Positions 18,540 to 27,705 of a stretch of DNA of 64,000 nt are shown in pieces (positions within the stretch are counted from its first letter, which is position 1; every line of letters begins with the position of its first letter). The notes beneath the pieces are model-generated. The model worked only from the letters and a program-made list of their open reading frames with translations, was not told the DNA's origin and ran no database searches. The DNA is from JADGQN01 sp035315185 (GTDB lineage Bacteria; Desulfobacterota; Syntrophorhabdia; Syntrophorhabdales; WCHB1-27). A program made the translations under genes and the position numbers. The DNA is taken from contig DATFYE010000008.1 in assembly GCA_035315185.1 (NCBI GenBank), positions 7,812-71,811 of the forward strand, written 5' to 3'.

Positions 18540-19749
18540 GGTTGACCGGTCCCTTCGCAGTGGCGCTCAGAAAGGTCCACAACGAGTATTTCCCGCTAGG
18601 CTCGCGCCCGCGGCCCAACTCGCTGACTCGGAAGCCCGCGCGAAGCGCCGCGAGGGAGAGGGATGACAGGCTAAATACGTGCAAGTGATCGGCGAAGAAT
18701 TCTTCCCGTTCTTTGCCCTCTTCTGCGGCCATCTCACCGTCCGGTACTTCTACGTAGATGAAGCCATCCGGCTTCAGGTTTCGCCGCCCCCCTCGAAGCA
18801 TTGTTACCGGGTCTTCTACGTGTTCCAGTACCCTGTTGAACGTGATGACATCAAAAAGCCCTAAGTTCTCGGTGTTGTTAAAATCGGCGCAGACTGCGCT
18901 CACGCCGATGGCTTGCCGGATATGGTGAACCGCGCGTTCGTCAGGATCAAGCGCGGTGCATGCCCACCCTGCTTTTGTCATTGCGTACGGAAAGACTCCC
19001 AGCCCAGAACCGACATCAAGGACCGAATGAGATTGACCACCATCATCGAAGAAGCGGCGCGCGAAATCAAGTACCCTTCTTACACGTCCGGCATTATCCG
19101 ATTTTTCGGGATGCAGGGCGATGACCCTTTCGAAGGCGGTCCTGATTCCGTCCAGGTTCTTGTAATTGGAATCTACGTACGTCCCCGAATAGAGTGTCAC
19201 CGGATCAAGCAACTGAGTTGAACGAAAATGGTGGCACAACCGGCATCGCACTATTTCTCTATAATAAGGCTTACCTCCGGCCTGCGAAATGATCTCCCCT
19301 TTTGGTGGCATCGTATAGGTGAAGACTGTATCAGAGTCAGGACTTCCGCATATGGGGCAGAAGGAGAGAGCAGCCCCTTCGGCAACTTGTGCGAGGCGCT
19401 GCAGGCTCGCGGTCGTATCCATCCAACAGACGATCTGCAGTTGCTCCTCCGTGAGATACTCCCTGAAAGAGGCTTCTTTCCCCTTTTCCACGAGCAGGAC
19501 AAAGAAGTGATCGATTCTGTTTTTGACGAGGACGGCCCGGAGATTATACCGCTGGAGGCGTTGGTTGAGTGATGGGGTTGCATAAAATCCCCATTCCTTT
19601 CGGGTTACGTCGTACTCGCCTTCGGAATTGGTGACGAAGGTGACCAGCTCATCAGGCTCCAGGTGCAAGGCTCCGCAGTCTTTCAGGGTCACTTTTTTCC
19701 CAAAGCCGACAGGAAACTCGCGTGCAGGGATTTTCGGATCGAATTTCAT
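18532..19749 (-). CDS. Methyltransferase with N-terminal small domain and zinc-ribbon-like CxxC pairs
   Basis: 405 residues from the ATG at 19749, which overlaps the upstream stop as TGATG. Three parts: residues 1-125, a small domain (DELVTFVTNSEGEYDVTRKE, then FREYLTEEQLQIVCWMD) of unknown role that I have seen only in glycan loci; residues about 127-185, two cysteine pairs (CPICGS and CRLCHH), probably one zinc site; residues about 230-400, a class I methyltransferase (VLDVGSGLGVFPYAM, FNRVLEHVEDPV, FIYVEVPDGEM). The arrangement resembles sugar C- or N-methyltransferases that carry an N-terminal zinc site. Function inferred. Confidence 0.75.
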   Translation of the reverse strand: MKFDPKIPAREFPVGFGKKVTLKDCGALHLEPDELVTFVTNSEGEYDVTRKEWGFYATPSLNQRLQRYNLRAVLVKNRIDHFFVLLVEKGKEASFREYLTEEQLQIVCWMDTTASLQRLAQVAEGAALSFCPICGSPDSDTVFTYTMPPKGEIISQAGGKPYYREIVRCRLCHHFRSTQLLDPVTLYSGTYVDSNYKNLDGIRTAFERVIALHPEKSDNAGRVRRVLDFARRFFDDGGQSHSVLDVGSGLGVFPYAMTKAGWACTALDPDERAVHHIRQAIGVSAVCADFNNTENLGLFDVITFNRVLEHVEDPVTMLRGGRRNLKPDGFIYVEVPDGEMAAEEGKEREEFFADHLHVFSLSSLSLAALRAGFRVSELGRGREPSGKYSLWTFLSATAKGPVNHG

Positions 19750-20864
19750 CACCAATTCCAGTCAGCTATGAGGAAATCCCTCATTTTCCAGACGCCTTGA
19801 TCCTGGAACCAGATCTCCCTATTGCGGAATTTTTCGGTAATGCTAAAGAAGTCTGCCCTGGTGATTCCGACAAATCTGCAAAATTTGCCTATATCTTCGT
19901 GAGGCGTTTCATCGCCGCGCCCCCGGATAATCGAAATAGCCTCGTCACGGACCATCCGGCCATTACGGATCTCCAGGGCCAGATTGTCCCAGGTGCGGGT
20001 GAAACCAAACTTATACCACTTCAGCCAATGATGAATAGAAATGAAATCATCATCGATGTCTGCATAGTTGTAGTAGCCCGTTTTAGGGCCTTCCTGGCGT
20101 ACCGTAAATCCGTGGCTGAGAGCCACCCGCAAGCTTTCTTCGGGATCCCACTTGAAATAGTAGCCCATGAATACGGCCAGGATCCCTTTCCCTTTGAGCT
20201 CCGCGTCTTCAGGCGCGGAGTAGGGCACCAGAGCCTCACTGGTGAGATCGGAAGAGATCCAATCTCGTGCAACCGTCCCCTGGGTCACGCCGTATCTCTC
20301 TACCCAGCGTGAGTCTAGATTGAAGGTCTTCTCAGCATCGTCATCTCCACCATACTCGAAAGCGGAGTTCTCGCCCCAGATGACCAGCGGGATATCAAAT
20401 TTGACAGCGATTTGAAGCGGCAGGGCAAAGAGCGCCATGTGCATGGGAATTGCTGTCGAGCCGCGGCTCTCGAGAGCCTTGAGCATAAAAACGCTTTCCG
20501 TTCTGGGATTGATCTGGTAATCGATATGGTCGACCCCGAGCCCAATCAGATTCTCCAGATTTTTCCAGCCAATCTCTGTCCGGGCGGGAGACTTCCACGT
20601 GACCGCGAGAGGGTGAAGTCCGTATTCAAGGCACTTGACGACCTGCCATGTGCTGTCTTTCCCGCCGCTGACCGGGATCACGCAGTCATACATTTTCTCT
20701 TTGCTCTTTGCACGGGCAACAAGCTCGCGAAACGCTTCTTCTCGTTGATTCCAGTCGATCACTCTTTTCTCGATCCCGCTCTTGCAGGCATTACAAACTC
20801 GATCATTACCGATCACGAGGCCGGGACGCGTGTCAGGTAGAACGCATTGTTGGCAGTACTTCAT
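19749..20864 (-). CDS. N-acetyl sugar amidotransferase (PseA/WbpG/WbuX family)
   Basis: Adenylating enzyme that converts an acetamido group on a nucleotide sugar or nonulosonic acid to an acetamidino group, using ammonia. The 371-residue product, from the ATG at 20864, has Cys4, Cys7, Cys24 and Cys27 (zinc site), the PP-loop PVSGGKDSTWQ (residues 64-74) and the family features IWGENSAFEYGG and GYYFKWDPEESL. Known relatives (WbpG in Pseudomonas, PseA in Campylobacter) draw ammonia from HisH/HisF-like partners, which are absent here. Instead an asparagine-synthase-type gene lies immediately upstream, 7 bases away. Confidence 0.85.
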   Translation of the reverse strand: MKYCQQCVLPDTRPGLVIGNDRVCNACKSGIEKRVIDWNQREEAFRELVARAKSKEKMYDCVIPVSGGKDSTWQVVKCLEYGLHPLAVTWKSPARTEIGWKNLENLIGLGVDHIDYQINPRTESVFMLKALESRGSTAIPMHMALFALPLQIAVKFDIPLVIWGENSAFEYGGDDDAEKTFNLDSRWVERYGVTQGTVARDWISSDLTSEALVPYSAPEDAELKGKGILAVFMGYYFKWDPEESLRVALSHGFTVRQEGPKTGYYNYADIDDDFISIHHWLKWYKFGFTRTWDNLALEIRNGRMVRDEAISIIRGRGDETPHEDIGKFCRFVGITRADFFSITEKFRNREIWFQDQGVWKMRDFLIADWNW

Positions 20865-20871
20865 CTGTGAG

Positions 20872-22695
20872 TTAGTTGAGCTCCAGGAAGATTCTGGCAT
20901 TCATGAAACTGAAAAGGAACTTGCTGTAATGATTCGGCGCACGATCCAACGAAAAGAGCTCCATCACCTTGTCCCGCCTCAATAAATTGAAAATGTCTGC
21001 TTTCTCGTCAAGAAGATACTCACGCACTTCCCGGTTCTTCAGATCAACCACGCTGTTTATGGAGGCGTTAAATCCCGTTTTTTTGCGGTCCAGGCGTACT
21101 TGGTCGTTCAGCACTCCTTTCATGGCCTCCCGCAGAATATACTTCCCATAACCCTTCTGGATAAGAAACTCGCTCGGAATGGAATAGGCGAAGCTGAACA
21201 GGCGGGAATCTAGGTAGGGGCTTCTGTTCTCAACCGAGTAGTACATGGAGTTCAGATCGTCCTCGTGCAGAATCACGGGTGTCGCCTCGCAGAAGAGCTC
21301 ATTCATCATCCGGTTACGCAGCAGAGAATCGCAGAAGTGCATCTCGGTGAATTCTTCATTAAAGTCTGTTCTCAGGTATCCCTGAAACTCCCGGGCGTTG
21401 TCGTAGACGTGATCCCGGAACGTCGGGTTGATTATGTATAGATCCGGATCGCGGAGTATAGGATTTCGAACATAACGGGCAACTCCCTCTTGCCAGTCGC
21501 AAAGGTAGCGCTCGTAGTCAGGATGTTTACGCATCTCATACAGATGAAGGAGGAAATGGTCATAGTACCCGGTAAAGAGTTCATCCGCCGACGTCCCCGA
21601 AAATGCAACCCGATAACCGGCACTTGAGATCGCTTCCGACAGGAGGGAATGGACGTAGTAAGTGATGGTGGCGACCGGGACATCGTGATATACGATCAGT
21701 CGTCTCAGTCTTTCGAGGGATCCTTCATCCGACACCTCGATGAGCCAGTGCGCGCAATCGGTATCTGTAATTGTTGCCATGATGTTCGGGTATTCATTGT
21801 ATCGCTCATCTTTCTCGATTATTGAGAAGGACGCAACGTCGTAGTTGAGCTGTTTTGCAGCTACGGAAACGATGGACGCCGAATCGAGGCCTCCGCTGAG
21901 ACAGAAAGCCAGAGGGACATCAGAGCGGAGGCGAAGACGCATGCTCTCGACCAGATGCTGTCTGACGCCCTCTATTGCCTCGTCGAGTGTCATGTCCGCG
22001 GAGGGCAGGCAGATCGGCTGCCAGTAGCGGTAGGTTCTCGGTTGAAGGTCCGTGCCTACAACCATGTTGGTCGCCCATCGCACCTCTTCAAGCCCTTTGA
22101 AGAAGGTCTCTTCCGTCTTGTAGAGCGATTTATAACCATTGACCAGGTATCGCAAAAGATGACCAGTGTTCACCGCCAGGTCCCGGCCCGATAATGTCTT
22201 TATGAACTTAATCTCAGACCCAAAATAGAGGCCGTCAGAGGTCTGCAGGAAGTAAAGCGGTTTTTCTGCAAACCTGTCCCTCGAAAGAAAAAGTTTTCTT
22301 TGTTTTCGGTCATATATGGCAAAGCTCCACATGCCTTCGAAATGTTTTACGCACTCTTCCCCATATCGAATGTAATATTGGAGGAGGACTTCTGTATCGG
22401 ACGCCGTCCTGAATGAAACCCTGCACTTCTCCAACTCTGCGCGCAGCTCAAGGTAGTTGTATATCTCACCGTTGAAGACTACTGTGTAATCGCCTATGGT
22501 AAAAGGCTGGTTGGACCGCGCATCCAGGTCTATTATGGCCAGGCGAGAATGCAGCAAGGTGACATAGTTGTTGTCTGTAAGGAATTCGCGGAAATCCTGG
22601 TGATCCGGCCCGCGGTTTTTCATCTGTTTCAGCGTGCCCAGGATCCTTTCTTTCTCCAATGGTTTCTTTCCGATGTAGCCCGCTATTCCGCACAT
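20872..22695 (-). CDS. asnB: Asparagine synthase-type glutamine amidotransferase
   Basis: AsnB-like enzyme (607 residues). The class II glutaminase domain has nucleophile Cys2 in MCGIAGYIG and the conserved NRGPD (28-31) and VFNGEIYNY segments. The synthetase domain carries the PP-loop CLSGGLDSAS (SGGLDS at 267-272). Paralogues inside LPS clusters may amidate a carboxyl of a uronic or nonulosonic acid, or supply ammonia to a partner. With a PseA-type enzyme next to it and an SpsE gene upstream, a role in glycan sugar modification is more likely than asparagine supply; that is inference. Confidence 0.9.
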   Translation of the reverse strand: MCGIAGYIGKKPLEKERILGTLKQMKNRGPDHQDFREFLTDNNYVTLLHSRLAIIDLDARSNQPFTIGDYTVVFNGEIYNYLELRAELEKCRVSFRTASDTEVLLQYYIRYGEECVKHFEGMWSFAIYDRKQRKLFLSRDRFAEKPLYFLQTSDGLYFGSEIKFIKTLSGRDLAVNTGHLLRYLVNGYKSLYKTEETFFKGLEEVRWATNMVVGTDLQPRTYRYWQPICLPSADMTLDEAIEGVRQHLVESMRLRLRSDVPLAFCLSGGLDSASIVSVAAKQLNYDVASFSIIEKDERYNEYPNIMATITDTDCAHWLIEVSDEGSLERLRRLIVYHDVPVATITYYVHSLLSEAISSAGYRVAFSGTSADELFTGYYDHFLLHLYEMRKHPDYERYLCDWQEGVARYVRNPILRDPDLYIINPTFRDHVYDNAREFQGYLRTDFNEEFTEMHFCDSLLRNRMMNELFCEATPVILHEDDLNSMYYSVENRSPYLDSRLFSFAYSIPSEFLIQKGYGKYILREAMKGVLNDQVRLDRKKTGFNASINSVVDLKNREVREYLLDEKADIFNLLRRDKVMELFSLDRAPNHYSKFLFSFMNARIFLELN

Positions 22696-22716
22696 GGGGG
22701 ATTTCCTTCGTGCCGA

Positions 22717-23742
22717 TCAAGCATGAATCGCATCTACGACGTATTCCAGGAGAATGGGCTCACCGAAGGAGACGGCGACCGATAGTGTCTTTCCGATGAG
22801 CAACGGTTCATTGCCCGGGGGAAGACCGTTCGCAGGCCGCGTCCACATAATATCAGCTGGAGCTAGAATAGTCCCTTTTGGAAGGTCACGTCTGGCCACT
22901 ATAGATCGCCTGACCGCTTGTTCCAGCCCCTTCTCACTCTCCTGGACCGTCTTAAGGTTGCTTCCTAACAGCTCAGTGGCCTCCCTTACTCGTCGTACCA
23001 GGAGACTCATCTCTTCAGGGTCAGCAGAGAGCTGATGGTCGCGAAAGCTCGAATAGTGCTTGTCGATGGTAAAATGTTTTTCGATGATGCGCGCCCCCAG
23101 GGCCACTGCGAGAAAGGCGGCTTCAATGCCGAGCGTGTGGTCCGAGTAACCGATCGTGCATCCCAACTCCTTGCGCAACTGATCGATGGCTCCCAGGTTA
23201 GCCTCAGCGGGTGGAACAGGATAGGCAGTCACGCAGTGGAGGATAGCAAGAGACTGAACAATTCCTCGCTCCTGCCATACCTTTTCTATGAAGCCTTGAG
23301 AGCGCTGGAGTTGACTTATCTCAGAGAGGCCACCAGACATGACAATAGGTAAGCCCGTTGATGCAACCGCTTCGAGTAGTGGGTAGAATGTATTGTCGCC
23401 TGAGGCGATTTTGTAAGCAGCAACGATATCTTTCAAGAACAGAGCGCTTTCCAGGTCAAAAGGGGTCGAGATAAAAAGGAGACCGTAAGCTTTGGCAAGC
23501 TCGCTGAGTTTTTCAAACTGGTTAAAGGTGAGCTCGTAAGACTTGAGTTGTCGGAAGCGTGCTTCTTCTTTTCTGCTCACAAAGAGCTCTGTCTTGAAGG
23601 TCTGAAACTTAACCGCGCTAGTACCCGCTTCTGCCGCGCGCCCGACAAGCTCCTCGGCAAGGGCGTAACTGCCTTCGTGGTTGTTGCCAATCTCGGCAAC
23701 GACAAGTACCTCTTTGTCCGTATCAAACCGGCCGATTCTCAA
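22717..23742 (-). CDS. Nonulosonic-acid synthase (NeuB/SpsE family)
   Basis: Condenses phosphoenolpyruvate with an N-acylated hexose to give a nine-carbon sialic-acid-like acid. The NeuB TIM barrel opens with VVAEIGNNHEGSYALAEELV, followed by VKFQTFKTELF, FISTPFD, YKIASGDNTFYPLLE, IVMSGG, HCVTAYPVPP, IGYSDHTLG and IIEKHFTID, all metal/PEP-site elements of the family. The C-terminal antifreeze-like SAF domain (about 283-341) contains RRSIVARRDLPKGTIL. TTG start with AAGGAG upstream; 341 residues. Sialic, legionaminic and pseudaminic products cannot be told apart here. Confidence 0.9.
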   Translation of the reverse strand: MRIGRFDTDKEVLVVAEIGNNHEGSYALAEELVGRAAEAGTSAVKFQTFKTELFVSRKEEARFRQLKSYELTFNQFEKLSELAKAYGLLFISTPFDLESALFLKDIVAAYKIASGDNTFYPLLEAVASTGLPIVMSGGLSEISQLQRSQGFIEKVWQERGIVQSLAILHCVTAYPVPPAEANLGAIDQLRKELGCTIGYSDHTLGIEAAFLAVALGARIIEKHFTIDKHYSSFRDHQLSADPEEMSLLVRRVREATELLGSNLKTVQESEKGLEQAVRRSIVARRDLPKGTILAPADIMWTRPANGLPPGNEPLLIGKTLSVAVSFGEPILLEYVVDAIHA

Positions 23743-23758
23743 CGCGGCGCCACTCCTT

Positions 23759-24499
23759 CTAGTTGTGGTAATGAAACACGTACGAGGCAGACTGCAGAGC
23801 GAATCCCAGCCGCTCGTAGAGCTTAATCGATGGCGTGTTGGCGAGTTGCGTTCCTACCATGATCCGTTCATAACCTTTTATTGCGCCTTCTGCGAATCGC
23901 ACCATGTTTCCGGCTACACCTCTCCGCCGATACTTCATATCGGTGGCTATCAGGTCGATGGTGATCAGCTTTTGCGCTTCGTCGCAAATGATAAGCGTAA
24001 ACCCGACCACAAGTCCTTCCTCCTCAGCGACCACCAACCTGTCTCCGCGCTGGCCGCTGAAATAGTTGCGTACCCATTCTGCCTTCAGATTGTTTGCCAT
24101 CTCTTTCGGGATTTGGCTATCAAGATGGAAGCGACTATATGTAAAGTTAGAGCGCGCAATACGGATCGCCCCCGCCTCGTCCGCCGGGGTGGCGAAGCGT
24201 ATAGTTGCAACAGACGACTGGTTTTCCGCGTAATTCACGGCCTTGTGGAAAAAAAGGCTTGTGTCAACAAGATGGAAGCCGCTCTGTTCAAGTAAACGAA
24301 TTAATCCGCTTTCCTTTGGAGGGACCTTTGCAGAGATAAAGACAGGGCTGAGCTTCGAGAGCCGGACCAGCTCCCGTTCTTCCTCATGGCCCAGGGCAGG
24401 AGAATTTGCAATCGTATCGAAGGCCAGTGAGTAGGCATCGCGTTCCAGCATACGCGACAGCCACTCGTCTAATCGTACCTCCGCCAAAAGGCTACTCAT
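23759..24499 (-). CDS. GNAT acetyltransferase, WecD-like
   Basis: 246-residue acyltransferase resembling WecD, which acetylates a 4-amino group of a dTDP-sugar. The N-terminal ~90 residues are the WecD-type adaptor. The GNAT domain includes FTYSRFHLDSQIP (the WecD SRF signature), LVVAEEEGLVVGFTL, IDLIATDMKYRRRGVAGNMV (acetyl-CoA motif A, R-R-x-G-x-A) and NTPSIKLYERLGFAL (motif B). It probably acetylates the amino group installed by the DegT aminotransferase encoded two genes upstream. The start overlaps the SDR gene by 8 bases. Confidence 0.85.
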   Translation of the reverse strand: MSSLLAEVRLDEWLSRMLERDAYSLAFDTIANSPALGHEEERELVRLSKLSPVFISAKVPPKESGLIRLLEQSGFHLVDTSLFFHKAVNYAENQSSVATIRFATPADEAGAIRIARSNFTYSRFHLDSQIPKEMANNLKAEWVRNYFSGQRGDRLVVAEEEGLVVGFTLIICDEAQKLITIDLIATDMKYRRRGVAGNMVRFAEGAIKGYERIMVGTQLANTPSIKLYERLGFALQSASYVFHYHN

Positions 24500-25547
24500 A
24501 GACCGACGGCGCCTTGAGCTGGTTATTCTGTGTATACGCTCCGAAGATGGATTTGTACCATGCTATGTACTTTGGAAAACCCTTTTCCAGGGGGAATTTC
24601 GGATCATAGCCGATGAGTTTTCTTGCCTTCTCCACAGAGAGCGTGCCCCGCTCCGGCATGAACTGGTCGCGCTCCATGCTGTAAACTTTGACATGGGGAA
24701 AATGTTCTGTCAGTATGTCGACCATCTCGCTGATGGAACGGCCTTGTCCATATGTGAGGTTGAAAGTCTGATTAATCGCATTTTCGTTTTCCATACACTT
24801 GACCACGCCGTCAACCAAGTCGCCTATATAGGTGAAATCAAGCTTATCAGCGCCGTCACCCTTGACGGTAACATCCATGCCCTGTAGTGCATTTTCGATG
24901 AAGATCTGTCCGACGCGGCGGCTGACGCAGCGCTCCCCGTATAAGGCAGAGGGACGAACAATCGTGTAGGGCACGCCAAAAACCTGATTATAGCCTATCA
25001 GTATTTTCTCTCCGGCCAGTTTGAGGGCTCCGTAAATGCCTATGGGATCGCACGGGGAGTCTTCCGTGACTACACCGTTTGTGAAGTTACCATAGATCAT
25101 GCTTGACGAAAAGTAGATGAATTGCTCCATCTGTTGGTCCCGCGTCCAGTCGAGCGCATTCTCCAACGTGCGCAGGCTGTGATCGAACGTAGCGTAAGGG
25201 TCCTTGTTCGATCGGCCGGCGTGTGCCACGGCGGCAAGCAGCACGATCACCTGGGGATTGATGATGGTTAGTAGCTTGCTCAACTGGTGGTAGTCTCGCG
25301 CGTCCTGGACATAGAGCGGAATGCCCGCGTGGGAGAGGAGGTCGAGTCTCTCCTGGATGATTCTTGAATAGAGCTCTCTGTTTACGATGTCAACGTTTGT
25401 GGATGCAAAAGCGAGAAGGTTATTTACCTGTAAGCCGTCGATAACCGAAACTTCCGCTCCGCGCTGCTTCAGTTCGAGGGCTAGATTGTGTCCGATAAAA
25501 CCGGCACCCCCGATGAGCGCGATTCTCCTGCCTGTAAGCCGGATCAT
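24492..25547 (-). CDS. NAD-dependent nucleotide-sugar epimerase/dehydratase (extended SDR)
   Basis: 351-residue extended short-chain dehydrogenase. GGAGFIGHNL near residue 13 is the NAD motif; FSSSMIYGN holds the catalytic Ser, and IYGALKLAGE the Tyr-x3-Lys pair. DFTYIGDLVDGVV is the typical C-terminal sugar-binding feature. The ATG at 25547 overlaps the upstream stop as ATGA and follows GGAGGAG at a good distance, so it is chosen over 25562. It could supply the 4-keto, 4-epimer or dehydrated intermediate of the sugar pathway. Confidence 0.87.
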   Translation of the reverse strand: MIRLTGRRIALIGGAGFIGHNLALELKQRGAEVSVIDGLQVNNLLAFASTNVDIVNRELYSRIIQERLDLLSHAGIPLYVQDARDYHQLSKLLTIINPQVIVLLAAVAHAGRSNKDPYATFDHSLRTLENALDWTRDQQMEQFIYFSSSMIYGNFTNGVVTEDSPCDPIGIYGALKLAGEKILIGYNQVFGVPYTIVRPSALYGERCVSRRVGQIFIENALQGMDVTVKGDGADKLDFTYIGDLVDGVVKCMENENAINQTFNLTYGQGRSISEMVDILTEHFPHVKVYSMERDQFMPERGTLSVEKARKLIGYDPKFPLEKGFPKYIAWYKSIFGAYTQNNQLKAPSVYE

Positions 25548-26692
25548 GATGTTCTCCTCCAAAGTGCTTCTTTTAGTGCGGCTACAATGTACTCCATATC
25601 GTCGGCGTTCAGGTGCGGGCCGACAGGAAGTGCAATAGAAGCATCACTTATGCGCCGGGCAACGGGAAACTCACTCTCCTTGTAACCGTATTTTTGCTTG
25701 TAATATGAGAAGTGCGGCACTGGCCTCGGATAGTAAATGCTCGTGCCCACGCCATGTCCGTTAAGATGCTTGATAATATCGAGCCGCCTTGGTACGAGCT
25801 TTTCCGTGAGGAGCACCGCATGACAGAAATGACTGCTTACGAAGTCACCGTGAGAGGAGGTGAACAGCGTGATTTCCGGTAGTTCGCGTAAACCCGCTGT
25901 GAGTGTTTCGTAGTTTTCTTTCCGCTTCGTAAGGAAGCCCTTTATGCGCTTCGTCTGCTCTACGCCAATTGCAGCGTGTACCTCACTCATACGATAATTG
26001 AAGCCGAGCATGGCCACGTCATAGACCCCGGGAGTCGCGCGCTCGCCAGCAGATTTGTCAACGCCGAAGGCTTTCTGGCGCGTGATACGGTTCGCCAGTT
26101 CAGGGTTGTTAGTGGTGAGCATGCCGCCTTCTGCGGTGGTCATATGCTTGACCGGATAAAAGGAGAAACATCCCGTGTCCCCGTGAAGCCCTGCGTGTAT
26201 GTCCTTGTAACGCGTGCCCAGAGCGAGCGCACAATCTTCAACCACAAAGAGACCATGTTTCTTGGCAATCGCCACGACCTTGTCCATAGCAACCGGCATA
26301 CCGAGGTAGTGAACGACGGAAATTGCCCTCGTTTGCTTCGTAATGAGAGGTTCAATCTGAGCTACGTCGATGTTTCCGGTTTGAATTTCCGCATCCACGA
26401 AAACAGGTCTTGCGCCGCAGAGTTCAACGGCGTGCGCCGTAGCCGTGTGGGTCTGCGCCGGCACCAGCACTTCGTCACCCGCACCAACACCGAGATAGAA
26501 ATAGGACAAGTGAAGCGCGGCCGTGCAGGACGACACTGATACAGCATATTTGGCCCCTGTGTGTTCTGCGAATACTGCTTCGAACTCTCTGGCCTTGGGT
26601 CCATGAACGAGGATATCACCATCCAGTACTTTTCGCACGGCCTCCTTTTCTTCGGCGGCAAGCATCGGCCTGCCAAATGGGATCTGCCTCAT
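25544..26692 (-). CDS. DegT/DnrJ/EryC1/StrS-family sugar aminotransferase
   Basis: PLP-dependent transaminase acting on a keto nucleotide sugar (382 residues). The PLP lysine is Lys182 in FSFYPVKHMTTAEGGM. EDCALALG (about 152-159) is the PLP ring-contact region, and VSSCTAALHLSYFYLGVG and PAQTHTATAHAVEL are phosphate- and substrate-loop elements. Its neighbours, a Gfo/Idh/MocA oxidoreductase and a WecD-like acetyltransferase, suggest an oxidation-transamination-acetylation sequence comparable to WbpB-WbpE-WbpD. The amino-sugar position is not determined. Confidence 0.9.
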   Translation of the reverse strand: MRQIPFGRPMLAAEEKEAVRKVLDGDILVHGPKAREFEAVFAEHTGAKYAVSVSSCTAALHLSYFYLGVGAGDEVLVPAQTHTATAHAVELCGARPVFVDAEIQTGNIDVAQIEPLITKQTRAISVVHYLGMPVAMDKVVAIAKKHGLFVVEDCALALGTRYKDIHAGLHGDTGCFSFYPVKHMTTAEGGMLTTNNPELANRITRQKAFGVDKSAGERATPGVYDVAMLGFNYRMSEVHAAIGVEQTKRIKGFLTKRKENYETLTAGLRELPEITLFTSSHGDFVSSHFCHAVLLTEKLVPRRLDIIKHLNGHGVGTSIYYPRPVPHFSYYKQKYGYKESEFPVARRISDASIALPVGPHLNADDMEYIVAALKEALWRRTS

Positions 26693-26700
26693 GGTGCCCC

Positions 26701-27705
26701 CTACAGGTAATTGACGGCTATTGTCTGGTTCGTCTCAACAGCCTTCTCGATGGCAAAGCAGACGGACATGGTATTGAACACGTCCTCTGTTGTTACCTCC
26801 GGTTTCGTATTGTTGATGATCGAGTCGATAAAGCTGAAAATGAGATCTCCTTTGGCTGCGCCTGGATAGGCCGAGCGTAACCTTCTTGGCCTCAGCCCCG
26901 GGTCTCTTGATTGGTAGATGTGGGCTTCTTTAGGGCCATTCACGAATGTGGCTCTTGTGCCATATATCGAGAGCTGATGAAAATGAGGGAAAACGCAGCC
27001 GAAGTTCGCAGAGACCTTCCCGACCATGCCACTTCTGAACTTGAGTATGGCCACCACCATGTCATTATACGAGAAGCCGGCGTCTTTCGATGATAGATTG
27101 TTTCCGTAGGAGGCCACATCGGTAACTACATCTCCGGTGAGCCAGAGCAAGAGATCGATCAGATGAACACCACCCCCCAAAATCACAGAATAGAAGCCGA
27201 TCTTCCCTCTCCAGCCGTCCGTTATTTTTTCCAGCCGTCCGTAGTTGTAATCGCCCTCGACGTAGTATGGTTTTCCGAGTTCGCCATCCCGGACCATTTT
27301 CTTGAGGAGACGGAATCGCGGTGACATCCGAAGAATCAGATTGGAGGAGAGTCTGACATCCGCGTGCTCATTAAGAAGAGATCGAATCTGCCTTGCTTCA
27401 GATTCTGCTAAACAGATAGGCTTCTCTACGAAAACATGTTTGCCCTGGGTGATTGCCTTGACGACCTGCTCGTAATGGTAGTTGTCGTACGAAGCAATCG
27501 AAACCACTTCGATCTCCGGATCCTGGAGTATTTCGTCGGCTTCGCTTACAATCTTAAGATGCGGATATTTCTGTTGGAGGAGGGTGCGTTTTTCTTGATT
27601 AAAGTCGCAGAGCGCTGCGACATCACAGCCTGGGTGGCGGAGGTAGCCCGAAATGTGGGTTTCGCCTATTCCAAGCCCGATAATGCCTGCTTTGAGGCGC
27701 GTCAT
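26701..27705 (-). CDS. Gfo/Idh/MocA-family sugar oxidoreductase
   Basis: NAD(P)-dependent dehydrogenase of 334 residues. The N-terminal Rossmann motif KAGIIGLGIGETHISGYL covers residues 5-22. The family's catalytic EKPICL motif occurs near residue 95, and GGGVHLIDLLLWLTG near residue 178 holds the catalytic His/Asp region. It probably oxidises a sugar hydroxyl to a ketone, the substrate for the aminotransferase encoded next. Its start overlaps the SpsF-type gene as ATGA. Confidence 0.88.
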   Translation of the reverse strand: MTRLKAGIIGLGIGETHISGYLRHPGCDVAALCDFNQEKRTLLQQKYPHLKIVSEADEILQDPEIEVVSIASYDNYHYEQVVKAITQGKHVFVEKPICLAESEARQIRSLLNEHADVRLSSNLILRMSPRFRLLKKMVRDGELGKPYYVEGDYNYGRLEKITDGWRGKIGFYSVILGGGVHLIDLLLWLTGDVVTDVASYGNNLSSKDAGFSYNDMVVAILKFRSGMVGKVSANFGCVFPHFHQLSIYGTRATFVNGPKEAHIYQSRDPGLRPRRLRSAYPGAAKGDLIFSFIDSIINNTKPEVTTEDVFNTMSVCFAIEKAVETNQTIAVNYL

